From an uncultured Eubacterium sp. (GTDB lineage Bacteria; Bacillota; Clostridia; Oscillospirales; Acutalibacteraceae): a stretch of DNA of 64,000 nt. A program made the translations under genes and the position numbers. Each line of letters opens with the position of its first letter. Positions within the stretch are counted from its first letter, which is position 1. The stretch spans positions 109,962 through 173,961 of the forward strand of contig CAJTLP010000006.1 of the NCBI GenBank assembly GCA_910577195.1, in the 5' to 3' direction. Below, in pieces: positions 8,403 to 16,813 of this stretch. Below the pieces are notes generated by a model that was not told where the DNA came from, made no database searches, and worked only from the letters and a program-made list of their open reading frames with translations.

Positions 8403-9536
8403 ATGGCACGAAAAGGTGAAAATATTTACAAACGAAAAGATGGACGATATGAGGGAAGATATATCATCTCATATAACGAAAATGGAAAGGCCAAATATGG
8501 TTATATTTATGACAAGACTTATACTGGTGCAAAAGATAAATTGCTTCAAGCAAAAACAAGTCTTACCTCATTGAATTTAGGTAATAAAAATCATAATGAT
8601 ACGAAATACGAATTTTGGCTCTACGAATGGCTTTCTAAGAAAAAACTTGCTGTTAAAGACTCAACATATATTCGATATCGCAATATTGTAGAGAAACACA
8701 TTAGTCCATTTCTTGGCAAATATCCGATAAGGAAAATTAGTACCTCACTTATGGAAAAGTTTGTAAAAACTAAATTAGAAAATGGCAAACTTGATAAAAG
8801 CGGAGGTGTCTCACCTAAAATGATGAGCGATATGATTGTAATAATTAAGGAAACATTCAAATACGCAAATAGTAACGGTGTATCTACAATTTGTGACTTT
8901 TCGGGAATCAGCATAAGAAGATCACCACACGAGATGCGTGTACTAAGCAATTCCGAGGAGAAAAGATTGCTGTCTGTTTTATCATCTGATACAGACTGCT
9001 ACAAATTAGGTGTATTTATCTGTCTTTTTACAGGAATCAGAATTGGAGAATTATGTGCACTTCAATGGAAAAACATATCCTTTGTTGACGGCACTTTAAG
9101 AGTGGAACAAACAATGCAACGATTGCAATATGAAGATAAGCGTTCTACACAAAAAACAAGGATTATTATTACCGAACCTAAGAGCTTTACCGCAATCCGA
9201 ACAATTCCTCTCCCAAGTTTCTTGTTAGAAGTGATGTTGCCGTTCGCTGCCAACCCTAACGCATATGTTGTATCAGGGGATTGCAAAGAGTATGTTGAAC
9301 CGCGTACAATGCAGAACAGATTTAAAACTTATCTATTAGAGGGAGGTATTGCAGATGCCAATTTTCATTCTCTTAGACATACGTTCGCAACAAGATGCGT
9401 TGAGATAGGCTTTGATATAAAAACGCTTAGCGAGATACTCGGACACTCCAGTGTAAAAATCACGCTCGACAAATATGTTCATTCTTCCATGGAACTTAAA
9501 CGTACTAATATGGAAAAATTGTCAGATAGATTTTGA
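8403..9536 (+). CDS. Tyrosine recombinase encoded inside the invertible unit
   Basis: 377 residues. Site-specific recombinase of the phage integrase family. An N-terminal arm-binding segment (KGENIYKRKDGRYEGRYI) and a core-binding SAM-like domain (about 65-165) precede the catalytic domain. Catalytic residues are visible: Arg in FTGIRIGELCALQW, HSLRHTFATRC (His-x-x-Arg), EILGHSSVKIT (Gly-His) and the nucleophile Tyr in TLDKYVHSS. The gene, its promoter and its terminator all lie between perfect 27-bp inverted repeats. Recombination at inverted sites inverts the DNA between them, so the enzyme would flip its own gene together with the outward promoter. Sequence alone resembles ICE integrases; the flanking inverted sites are what argue for an invertase role. 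Confidence 0.85.
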   Translation: MARKGENIYKRKDGRYEGRYIISYNENGKAKYGYIYDKTYTGAKDKLLQAKTSLTSLNLGNKNHNDTKYEFWLYEWLSKKKLAVKDSTYIRYRNIVEKHISPFLGKYPIRKISTSLMEKFVKTKLENGKLDKSGGVSPKMMSDMIVIIKETFKYANSNGVSTICDFSGISIRRSPHEMRVLSNSEEKRLLSVLSSDTDCYKLGVFICLFTGIRIGELCALQWKNISFVDGTLRVEQTMQRLQYEDKRSTQKTRIIITEPKSFTAIRTIPLPSFLLEVMLPFAANPNAYVVSGDCKEYVEPRTMQNRFKTYLLEGGIADANFHSLRHTFATRCVEIGFDIKTLSEILGHSSVKITLDKYVHSSMELKRTNMEKLSDRF

Positions 9537-9568
9537 AAAATTTTCCGTCGAAAAAATGGTCACAAAAG

Positions 9569-9608
9569 CGGTATAGTCCTTAATACTAAAGGATTGTGCC
9601 GTTTTTTT
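9569..9608 (+). terminator. Terminator after the tyrosine recombinase gene
   Basis: CGGTATAGTCCTT (9569-9581) pairs with AAGGATTGTGCCG (9589-9601) using several G-U pairs, followed by seven Ts (9602-9608) that run straight into the right 27-bp repeat. It insulates the downstream module from recombinase transcription in the present orientation. Confidence 0.75.
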
Positions 9609-9632
9609 CGTCAAGGAGAATACTCTACGAAA
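9606..9632 (-). repeat. Right 27-bp inverted repeat of the invertible unit
   Basis: Exact reverse complement of 8176-8202. It begins TTTCGTCAAG and ends CTCTACGAAA on the plus strand. The next gene starts 68 nt further on, and the interval 9633-9699 holds a possible TATGAT -10 (9651-9656) without a good -35. Confidence 0.92.
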
Positions 9633-9699
9633 CCGAATTAGGAAATATATTATGATAAGAGAAAAATGGTATATAAGTAAATAATATAAAGATCTTTCA

Positions 9700-9948
9700 A
9701 TGGAAATTCTTCAAGATAATTTATCTGCGCTTCGTGCAAGGGCCGATATTACTCAAGAAGAATTAGCAAATATTTTAGGTATTTCTAGGCAAACTTACTA
9801 TGCAATTGAATCTAAAAAGAAACAGATGTCTTGGAATATTTTTATGTCTATGATTTTTTTCTTTCATGAACTGAAGTCAACATCTGAAATGCTGAAAGAA
9901 CTGAAAATATATCCTATAGATCTAATACTTAGATTTAACGGCAGTTAA
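9700..9948 (+). CDS. XRE-family HTH regulator, first gene of the AT-rich module
   Basis: 82 residues. Cro/C1-type HTH: NLSALRARADITQEELANILGI then SRQTYYAIESKKKQMSWNIF (about residues 7-50) is the four-helix DNA-binding pattern, followed by a short hydrophobic tail. It starts 68 nt after the right inverted repeat, with no good Shine-Dalgarno sequence. Being the first gene after the candidate invertible promoter, it is well placed to autoregulate the operon below. The alternative is a generic element regulator not linked to inversion. Confidence 0.7.
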   Translation: MEILQDNLSALRARADITQEELANILGISRQTYYAIESKKKQMSWNIFMSMIFFFHELKSTSEMLKELKIYPIDLILRFNGS

Positions 9949-9963
9949 GGGGGGCAATAACAT

Positions 9964-10212
9964 TTGTCTGATTATAACCGAGAAAAAGAAATCAGTGAGT
10001 TAAAGGCATTACGGGCAGAATTGTTATCTCAATATGAGGATATCCAGGAAGAAAACAAGTTATCCGTTGAAGAATCAGTATTATTACGGCAAACATTATT
10101 AGAAAATTATGATGAGGATAATTCTGATAGATATATTGATAATGATGATAGTAATGATTCACATGAATCAGATGTGTTGGTTAAGAGATTAAAACAAGGA
10201 AGGAACATGTAA
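9964..10212 (+). CDS. Small acidic coiled-coil protein
   Basis: 82 residues, starting at TTG 9964 with an exceptional G-run (9949-9954) 9 nt upstream; no ATG fits as well. The N-terminal 45 residues are predicted helix (EKEISELKALRAELLSQYED) and the remainder is Asp/Ser/Asn-rich and probably disordered. No family recognised. It sits 15 nt after the XRE gene and 7 nt before the SUKH gene. An adaptor or antidote-like role is possible but only a guess. Confidence 0.55.
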   Translation: MSDYNREKEISELKALRAELLSQYEDIQEENKLSVEESVLLRQTLLENYDEDNSDRYIDNDDSNDSHESDVLVKRLKQGRNM

Positions 10213-10219
10213 TAACAGA

Positions 10220-10666
10220 ATGGAAGAGATAATAGAGAAACTAATTGAATTGAAGGCACATAATGATATTGAGCCGCCTATTAGCCTTAATGAAATTAAA
10301 AAGTTTGAATCAAAGAATAATTTATTATTGCCTCCTGAATTAAAAAATATATATCAAGAATTTGACGGTGGTGAAATTTTAGTACCGGGTCCGAAAATTT
10401 TTGGACTTAAAGATAGTGAGACAAGAGAAAGCTTAAGAGAAGCAAACAACAAAAAAATAAGAAATAATTTTTCTATTCCACGAAATTATTTAATAATTGC
10501 CAAATTAAATTTTGGCGATTTCATCTGTATTAATTTAAATCAACCTTTTGACATTATTCAATGGGATCACGAAAATGATGAGCCTTTTTGTACTTGGAAC
10601 AGTTTGAAAGAGTGGTTAAAAGATAATATAGATTTGTTTGAAGAGTTCGAGGACAAAATGTCATGA
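10220..10666 (+). CDS. SMI1/KNR4 (SUKH) family protein
   Basis: 148 residues. SUKH-domain protein: ISLNEIKKFESKN, LLLPPELKNIYQEFDGGE, then DFICINLNQPFDIIQWDHEN and a terminal helix CTWNSLKEWLKDNI follow the family pattern closely. SUKH proteins commonly serve as immunity proteins against nuclease toxins in polymorphic toxin systems. The next gene encodes an HNH-type nuclease-like protein and overlaps by 4 nt (ATGA), which supports a toxin-immunity pair, here with the immunity gene first. Binding to that nuclease is inferred from the arrangement. Confidence 0.8.
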   Translation: MEEIIEKLIELKAHNDIEPPISLNEIKKFESKNNLLLPPELKNIYQEFDGGEILVPGPKIFGLKDSETRESLREANNKKIRNNFSIPRNYLIIAKLNFGDFICINLNQPFDIIQWDHENDEPFCTWNSLKEWLKDNIDLFEEFEDKMS

Positions 10667-11190
10667 ACTATTCAAATTTATCAAATGAAGAAAAGAAAAG
10701 AATTTCTAACGAACGGCAGAACGCCGTAAGGCATGCGTGGAAATTAGAATGCGAAAGAGTTAAAGCAGGACAAGGTACTCGAATATGGTCTAAAGAGCAG
10801 CAAGAGGAATTAATGACACGAGGTTCTGTAAGAGGATTTGAAGGTCATCATATGAAGTCGGTAAGTTTTTATCCGGAATATGTCGGTGAGCCTCGTAACA
10901 TACAATTTCTTACAGAAGAAGAACATTTATATGGCGCTCATCAAGGAAATTATCACAACTTAACCAATGGGTATTATGACCCATATAATAAAGTTATGAC
11001 AGAATTTGAAGGTGAGGAATTACCGAATGTGCCTGAAATGGACTTGAGTAATGAAGAAGCAGAACTTCAAACGATAATAAATGAAGATTATGGTGTAGAA
11101 AGCACTAATGTTGAGTTAAGTAATGCAAAAACGGAAATTTCACAAGGAAATGAAAATTCAAATGATGAATCAGACGGATATGAGGTTTAA
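10663..11190 (+). CDS. HNH/GHH-type nuclease domain protein
   Basis: 175 residues. The N-terminal part is basic. The central segment RGFEGHHMKSVSFYPEYVGE (about residues 57-76), then NIQFLTEEEHLYGAHQGNYHN has the double-His and N/H pattern of the HNH-endonuclease toxin domains found at the C-terminus of polymorphic toxins. The last 65 residues are acidic and low-complexity. Unlike those toxins there is no secretion or delivery domain, so it would act inside the cell or be handled by the ATPases next door. The start overlaps the SUKH stop (ATGA). It may alternatively be a structural HNH protein with no toxic role. Confidence 0.7.
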   Translation: MNYSNLSNEEKKRISNERQNAVRHAWKLECERVKAGQGTRIWSKEQQEELMTRGSVRGFEGHHMKSVSFYPEYVGEPRNIQFLTEEEHLYGAHQGNYHNLTNGYYDPYNKVMTEFEGEELPNVPEMDLSNEEAELQTIINEDYGVESTNVELSNAKTEISQGNENSNDESDGYEV

Positions 11191-11195
11191 TTTCA

Positions 11196-12518
11196 ATGGG
11201 AGTAAATACAGTTGTTATACAAGGAAATAGCGTACAACTTAATTTGCTTAATAATAATATAAAAGGCTCAAAAAAAGTTGAATTACCCGGTGTTTATAAT
11301 AATCAACATACATATTTAAATTTAGATGATGATATTTTAAGCAAACACACATTATTGATTGGTGGAACAGGATCTGGTAAAACAAATACTTTTTATTACT
11401 TTATTGAACAGCTAAAGAGAAAAATGACTGCTAATGATGTGATGATTGTTTTTGATACAAAGGGAGACTTTGAAAGTAAGTTTCATAGTCAGGGCGATAT
11501 TATTTTAGGTAATTCTTCTAAATATAATAACATTACTGAAAAATGGAATATTTATAAAGAATTAGTTGTTGATGGATGGAATGACGAAAACATTCAAATG
11601 AATACTAACGAAATAACATATTCGCTTTTTAAAGACGCAATGGAAAAAACTAATCAACAGTTTTTCCCCAGTGCAGCAAGAGATCTTTTTGCATCAATTT
11701 TATTGGCTCATCTTAAAGCAGGAAAAAATAGTATAGATATCAGAAAACTTGCTTTTAATAACAAAGCGTTAAAAGGTTATTTTGATAAACTGAATCCAAA
11801 AAAGATAATTAAACTTTTATCCGTTTCACCTGAACTATCATCTGTTTTATCATATATTGGTGATGGCAGTTCTAATCAAGCACTTGGTGTAATAGCAGAA
11901 ATGCAGAATGTCATACGTAAAATTTTTATCGGCTCTTTCGCACAAGACGGCAGATTTTCTGTGAGAGAATTTGTTAGACAAAAAAATGCAAGAACTCTGT
12001 TCATTGAATATGATTTATCAATGGGAGAGACATTAACTCCAATTTACCGTTTGCTTTTTGATTTAGCATTAAAAGAAGCTATGGGACGAAGCAAATCCGA
12101 AGGAAATGTGTATTTCGTTTGCGACGAATTCAAGTTGTTACCGGATTTGCAACATATTGAGGATGGGGTTAATTTTGGAAGAAGTTTGGGTGTTAAAGTT
12201 TTTGCTGGAGTACAAAGTATTGAACAGCTTTACGAAATATATGGAGAAAGCAAAGGTAAAAATATTGCTGCCGGTTTTTCTTCTGTTTATGCATTTAAAG
12301 TGAACGATTCTTCTACAAGAGATTTTATTAGTGATTTATATGGTAAAAATATTATTTTGGAACAGTATAAAACATCAAACAACACATTGGTTGAAGAAAA
12401 AAGAGAAGGCAAAACCGTTGAAGATTGGAATCTAAACAATTTGCAAATTGGTCAAGCAATCGTAGGACTTCCGTTTAAGCAGCCATTTGTTTATAAGTTT
12501 GATGAATATAAGAGGTAA
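11196..12518 (+). CDS. HerA/TraD-type ATPase
   Basis: 440 residues. Walker A GGTGSGKTNTF (about residues 56-66), DTKGDFESKF following strand 2, Walker B VYFVCDEFKLLPDL (about 306-319), then a sensor-like GVKVFAGVQSIEQL. These are features of the TraD/TraG/HerA branch of the FtsK-HerA superfamily, which pump or remodel DNA or protein. No membrane segment is visible, unlike conjugative coupling proteins. It is 3 nt from a second, related ATPase (12522-13790) that has lost its P-loop, suggesting a mixed ring. Placed between nuclease and vWA genes, it probably serves the module's effector rather than conjugation. Confidence 0.8.
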   Translation: MGVNTVVIQGNSVQLNLLNNNIKGSKKVELPGVYNNQHTYLNLDDDILSKHTLLIGGTGSGKTNTFYYFIEQLKRKMTANDVMIVFDTKGDFESKFHSQGDIILGNSSKYNNITEKWNIYKELVVDGWNDENIQMNTNEITYSLFKDAMEKTNQQFFPSAARDLFASILLAHLKAGKNSIDIRKLAFNNKALKGYFDKLNPKKIIKLLSVSPELSSVLSYIGDGSSNQALGVIAEMQNVIRKIFIGSFAQDGRFSVREFVRQKNARTLFIEYDLSMGETLTPIYRLLFDLALKEAMGRSKSEGNVYFVCDEFKLLPDLQHIEDGVNFGRSLGVKVFAGVQSIEQLYEIYGESKGKNIAAGFSSVYAFKVNDSSTRDFISDLYGKNIILEQYKTSNNTLVEEKREGKTVEDWNLNNLQIGQAIVGLPFKQPFVYKFDEYKR

Positions 12519-12521
12519 AAA

Positions 12522-13790
12522 ATGGGAGATATTGCATCGTTAGTTAATACTTGGCTATCAAACAGAAGAACAAAACAGACTATACGAAACATCGAAAAAA
12601 ACAATGAACTAAGAAGAAATATTACAAGGTATGAGCCGAGTGATATAGAAGGATTTATTGAAAGAGATACAAATGTAGGTTCTTATATTATTTCCGGTGG
12701 GAATATTGCCTGTCGAGCAAAAGCTGCTGCCTCCGTTGCCGCATGTTCACTAGAACAAAACATACCGGTTATTATTCTTCATGAGGGTGACAAAACATTT
12801 GAGAGTGCAGTAACATATGCAACATCATTTACAAATAACAAAATAATAATAACCAGTAATACAGCAGTATATGATCCGTTTTATAATCGAACTAACAATG
12901 AAATATGTAATCTGATTCTCAATTCGTGCAATCAATCATTAAAAATAAATGCAAGCGGGCAACAATACATTTTAGGAATAGCAGAATTTATTAAAAGCAA
13001 AAATATACCACCATATTGCGAGATGTTTGTTTCTTGCCCTCATGATGAAATATTTGAAAAAATTGATGAATCCGAGCAAAAGGGATTTCTTAACAACAAT
13101 GATGCAGCAAAAATTCGTAATGAGCTAATGCAGGGACAAACAGAAAGAGCAAGTATTCAGTCTTTTTTTTCGCAATTGTCTTATCAAGGCATGGGCATTA
13201 TTTCAAATAAGGGTAATAGAAATTCTGCCGTTAATATAAAAACGGCAGTTAAACATAATGGTTTATTGATGATGGACATTGGTTCAAGTACCAATGAAAT
13301 ATTAATAAATTTAATAGTTAATGAAATTAAAGAAATATTAGCATCCGGAAAACAAATAATGCTTATTCTTGATGAAATAAATATTAATTCAAATGAACTT
13401 CTAAACAAATTAGTAAAATCAATTTCCTCAAGATGTTTAACAACCTTTTTATCGACCGATATATATTCAATGCTTGGTGCTGATGAAAATCTGTTTTATA
13501 CATTTACTGCTAATGCTTGCAAATGTATTATTTTTTCTCATACATCAGGAGCAACATGTAATAAGTGGTCAGAACTGCTTGGATATTATGATGTCGATAA
13601 AGTATCGCAAAATATCGCTACAAACCAAAATTATCAATGGGGATATAGTTCAGGAACATCTAATTCTATTAATGTTTCTACCAATAGAGAATTTATAGTC
13701 AAACCAGAAGAAATTTCTCGTTTGAAACCAAATGAAGTTTATATTTTAGACAGAAATGCTAAAGAATTGGCGCAAACGACAATTCGCTAA
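12522..13790 (+). CDS. Degenerate HerA/TraD-like paralogue without a P-loop
   Basis: 422 residues. The arrangement parallels the preceding ATPase: a strand then SGGNIACRAKAAASVAACSL where a P-loop is expected, but no GxxxxGK(S/T). The Walker B position is retained (IMLILDEININS, about 285) and so is a C-terminal region (LKPNEVYILDRNAKELAQT) like the QAIVGLPF end of its partner. I infer an inactive subunit or adaptor pairing with the active ATPase. Close spacing (3 nt, AGAGG site) fits co-translation. Homology to the ATPase is judged by eye and moderately sure. Confidence 0.6.
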   Translation: MGDIASLVNTWLSNRRTKQTIRNIEKNNELRRNITRYEPSDIEGFIERDTNVGSYIISGGNIACRAKAAASVAACSLEQNIPVIILHEGDKTFESAVTYATSFTNNKIIITSNTAVYDPFYNRTNNEICNLILNSCNQSLKINASGQQYILGIAEFIKSKNIPPYCEMFVSCPHDEIFEKIDESEQKGFLNNNDAAKIRNELMQGQTERASIQSFFSQLSYQGMGIISNKGNRNSAVNIKTAVKHNGLLMMDIGSSTNEILINLIVNEIKEILASGKQIMLILDEININSNELLNKLVKSISSRCLTTFLSTDIYSMLGADENLFYTFTANACKCIIFSHTSGATCNKWSELLGYYDVDKVSQNIATNQNYQWGYSSGTSNSINVSTNREFIVKPEEISRLKPNEVYILDRNAKELAQTTIR

Positions 13791-13843
13791 AAAATTTATA
13801 TTGTTAATAAAATAAGTTTTATAAAAAATTGGAGGATATGAAA

Positions 13844-14584
13844 ATGGCAGAATTAAGGCAATCATCATTTAATGAAACACCTAAAAAAACTGAATTTTCA
13901 GCACCAAACCAAAAGCACTTAGCATGTGTTTTAGTTTTGGATACTTCATTGTCTATGGCAGGAGAAGGAATTGATTCATTAAATGAAGGGGTAAGACGTT
14001 TTATTAATCAAACGTCTATGGATAAAACCGCTAGAGAATGTGTTGATGTTGCAATTATTGAGTTTAACGATCATGCACACGTGATTAGAGAATTTACGCC
14101 TTTGAGCAAAACTGAACCAGTAAATATGGTTGCTCAAGGTTGTACGGCCATGGGTGAAGCGATTAATCTTGCAATTGACAAGGCAAAAGAAAGAAATATG
14201 TTTTATAGTGAATATGGAACCCCTATTTTTCAGCCTTGGATTGTTTTAATAACTGACGGAATACCAACAGATGATATATCATCTGCAGCAGCCAGAATAA
14301 AAGAAGAGGAAGCCAAAGACACATATGGAAAAATCAAATTTTGGAGTGTCGGTGTTCCCGGGTATGATTTAAAAACACTTGCAAGATTAAGTACTGAAAA
14401 ACGAATTATAGAACTTTCAAATAAAGATTTTACAGGGTTCTTTGATTGGCTAAGTGAAAGCATGGTTACCATTTCTGTAAGTAAACCGGGTGTAAGATCA
14501 CCACTCCCTGATTTGCCAAATAATGCTCGACCTATAAGAAAAAATGAAATTCCAGATGAATGGAACGACGATTGCAATTGGTAA
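13844..14584 (+). CDS. vWA domain protein, TerY-like (copy 1)
   Basis: 246 residues, starting at ATG 13844 (GGAGG at 13831-13835, 8-nt spacing; two earlier in-frame starts are too close to or overlap that site). A nearly stand-alone von Willebrand A domain: MIDAS motif DTSLSMAGEG (about residue 33), the Thr loop GCTAMGEAINLA, and LITDGIPTDD. TerY-type vWA proteins form the triad with a PP2C phosphatase and a kinase in stress/defence gene sets, and both partners lie just downstream. N-terminus MAELRQSSFNE and its leader are repeated almost exactly at the next gene, so the two are tandem duplicates. Confidence 0.85.
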   Translation: MAELRQSSFNETPKKTEFSAPNQKHLACVLVLDTSLSMAGEGIDSLNEGVRRFINQTSMDKTARECVDVAIIEFNDHAHVIREFTPLSKTEPVNMVAQGCTAMGEAINLAIDKAKERNMFYSEYGTPIFQPWIVLITDGIPTDDISSAAARIKEEEAKDTYGKIKFWSVGVPGYDLKTLARLSTEKRIIELSNKDFTGFFDWLSESMVTISVSKPGVRSPLPDLPNNARPIRKNEIPDEWNDDCNW

Positions 14585-14617
14585 TAAATTAAAATAATAA
14601 TATTGGAGGATATGAAA

Positions 14618-15319
14618 ATGGCAGAATTAAGACAATCTTCATTTAATGAAGTACCGGGAGGTGTTGGAATTTCAGCACCGGGTGAACCACATATGGCATG
14701 TGTATTGCTTTTAGATACCTCAAGCTCAATGTGTGGCGATGCTATTAACAGCTTGAATAGAGCTATTAATGATTTTAAAGAACAAACATCAATGGATGAG
14801 CTTGCGCAAAAAAGAGTGGATGTTGCTATTGTTGAATTTAACGATACAGCAAGAGTAGTACAGGACTTCACTCCACTTTCACAAATGGAGCCCGTAACAT
14901 TGTCTGCTACAGGTTGCACAGCTATGGGTGCCGGTATTAATTTGGCGATTGATATCGTTAAGGAACGAAATCGCTTTTATAACAGTATGGGAACACCTTG
15001 CTTTAAGCCGTGGATCTTTATGATTACAGATGGTGCTCCGACAGATAATATTGACGCTGCAAGACAAAGAATTATCGACGAGGAAAGTAAAGGTACTCAC
15101 GGAAAATTGAAGTTTTGGGCAGTTGGTGTGCCCGGTTACAGTAAGAGCACGCTTACTTCTTTAACCAAAAGATGCATAGCATTAGATGAAGCCAATTTTA
15201 AAGGAATTTTTAATTGGTTGAGCGAAAGTATGGTAACAATTTCTGTTAGCCGAGTTGATGAAAATCCGCAACTGAACAATCTTCCATCTGATGCACAGGT
15301 AATTCCTACTGATTGGTAA
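14618..15319 (+). CDS. vWA domain protein, TerY-like (copy 2)
   Basis: 233 residues, ATG 14618 with GGAGG (14605-14609) 8 nt upstream. MIDAS motif DTSSSMCGDA, Thr loop GCTAMGAGINLA, then MITDGAPTDN; metal-binding residues intact. It starts 33 nt after copy 1 and shares its leader and N-terminal MAELRQSSFNE, but the rest has diverged clearly, so this is an old duplication with possible division of labour (for example two phospho-forms or a heterodimer). vWA proteins bind partner proteins through the metal site. The C-terminus lacks the acidic tail of copy 1. Confidence 0.85.
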   Translation: MAELRQSSFNEVPGGVGISAPGEPHMACVLLLDTSSSMCGDAINSLNRAINDFKEQTSMDELAQKRVDVAIVEFNDTARVVQDFTPLSQMEPVTLSATGCTAMGAGINLAIDIVKERNRFYNSMGTPCFKPWIFMITDGAPTDNIDAARQRIIDEESKGTHGKLKFWAVGVPGYSKSTLTSLTKRCIALDEANFKGIFNWLSESMVTISVSRVDENPQLNNLPSDAQVIPTDW

Positions 15320-15327
15320 AATAATAG

Positions 15328-15415
15328 ATGCTTAGCAGTTACTACATAATTGCTAAGCATTGGATATAGTTTATTAAATGTAAAGCGTTATTAGTAAGTT
15401 ATATCCAGTGCTTAG
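15328..15415 (+). promoter_or_regulatory. Competing RNA hairpins before the PP2C gene
   Basis: Three segments are mutually complementary. ATGCTTAGCA (15328-15337) pairs perfectly with TGCTAAGCAT (15351-15360). The middle segment 15353-15368 (CTAAGCATTGGATATA) also pairs with 15400-15415 (TATATCCAGTGCTTAG) over 16 positions including one G-U. The two stems exclude each other. They lie in the 114-nt gap between vWA copy 2 and the PP2C start; AGGAG (15420-15424 area) is just beyond the second stem. Looks like an attenuator or mRNA-processing switch; no poly-T follows either stem. Confidence 0.6.
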
Positions 15416-15433
15416 AGTAAAGGAGCATATAAG

Positions 15434-16813
15434 ATGATTTTTAATTATGGTTTTAGTGTTGTTGGAAAATCGCATATTGAAAAAGGCACTTGCTGTCAAG
15501 ATTCACATAAAATAAAGAAGATGGATAATGGATGGTATGTTGCAGCAATAGCAGATGGGGTGGGTTCTGCAAAAAATTCTCATATTGGGTCAAAAATTGC
15601 TGCCGATACCGTAGTCGATTTCTGCTCAGAATATATGCCTTGGGATTATAGCGTTATTGGTATAAAGTCTATGCTGAGAACAGCATATAATTATGCATTC
15701 AAGCAGATTATCAGAGAATCTGATAAATCCGGAGAACCTATTGAAAGCTATGACACAACTTTGTCAGTTGTTATTTATGATGGTCATAGAATCATATATG
15801 GTCATTCAGGCGATGGCGCAATTATTGGATTAACAATCTACGGAGATTATATTCAAATTACGAAACCGCAAAAAGGAGACGATATGGTTTCGGTATTGCC
15901 GTTAAGAGCTGGATATACAGTATGGTCAATTGACACATATGAAGAAGAGTTAGCAGCTGTTATGCTTATGACTGATGGGATGTTGGATGGTACATTATGC
16001 CCGTATTTGTTGAAGCAAAGCAATGTTTCCGAAGTTTATACTCCAATAGCATCTTTTTTTGCCGATCCATATGGAACTGCTGAAACGGAAAAAAAGGTAA
16101 AGAAAATAAAAAAAGAGATAAAAGACTTCATTACGGTTGATGAGGAATATAATATAGACAAATTTTATGATCGATTATCAGAAATTTATAAAAAGCATCA
16201 TGGCGAAAAAGGCAAAGACCTTGTTGATAATTTAAAAGAAAAAAATTATCCGATTGCTTTAATGCAATCGGTACAGGATGATAAAACCATGGTAGCTTTG
16301 ATAAATACAGAAGCTGTTTTCGAAACTAAGGACATTCAACATTTTTCTGATCCGAATTGGGATGATTTACAGGAAGAATGGAATAAAAAGGCCTATCCTC
16401 ATCTTTATAAAGAAAAAACTGATGATGCAATTGATGAGAAAACTGATACAAAAGCTGAAGAAGATGGTGACGATAACACCGAAAATGAAGAGGCTAAAAT
16501 AAGTACTAAATCTAAAAAAACAGATGCTGAAAGTACAATTGGTTCAGATGAAAATGAAAAATCTGCGGATATTTCGGAATATACTCAGACTCAAACTTAT
16601 AAATATCAAGGCAAGACAAAGGAATTTTTAGATAATAAAGAAAAAAGCAAACAACAAGTTTACTATAATCCGCAAACACAAAATAACCAAACAATTTCGC
16701 AAACTGCTCCGCGTAAGCACGATAAGCCTAAAAAAAGAAGCTTTTTGGGAAAAACTATGGATTTTTTGGAGAAAAGTGTAGAAATCTTTTTTACAGATGA
16801 CGACATTGATTAA
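15434..16813 (+). CDS. PP2C-type protein phosphatase with long acidic tail
   Basis: 459 residues. PPM/PP2C Ser/Thr phosphatase that would dephosphorylate targets of the kinase encoded at 17828. Metal-binding motifs are in order: CCQDSHKI (about 20), IADGVGSA (about 42), YGHSGDGAIIG (about 120), MLMTDGMLDG (about 178) and DDKTMVAL (about 280). After the catalytic domain come about 150 residues of acidic, Lys/Glu/Asp/Thr-rich low-complexity sequence and a C-terminal basic-amphipathic end. The gene overlaps the next by 17 nt. It resembles the PP2C of TerY-P triads. The tail may be a phospho-acceptor or docking region. Confidence 0.85.
   Translation: MIFNYGFSVVGKSHIEKGTCCQDSHKIKKMDNGWYVAAIADGVGSAKNSHIGSKIAADTVVDFCSEYMPWDYSVIGIKSMLRTAYNYAFKQIIRESDKSGEPIESYDTTLSVVIYDGHRIIYGHSGDGAIIGLTIYGDYIQITKPQKGDDMVSVLPLRAGYTVWSIDTYEEELAAVMLMTDGMLDGTLCPYLLKQSNVSEVYTPIASFFADPYGTAETEKKVKKIKKEIKDFITVDEEYNIDKFYDRLSEIYKKHHGEKGKDLVDNLKEKNYPIALMQSVQDDKTMVALINTEAVFETKDIQHFSDPNWDDLQEEWNKKAYPHLYKEKTDDAIDEKTDTKAEEDGDDNTENEEAKISTKSKKTDAESTIGSDENEKSADISEYTQTQTYKYQGKTKEFLDNKEKSKQQVYYNPQTQNNQTISQTAPRKHDKPKKRSFLGKTMDFLEKSVEIFFTDDDID

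Noticed and set aside
8176..9632. Reading the unit as an integrated element with attL and attR
   Set aside because: Integration by a tyrosine recombinase leaves direct, not inverted, repeats; the perfect inverse orientation favours inversion.
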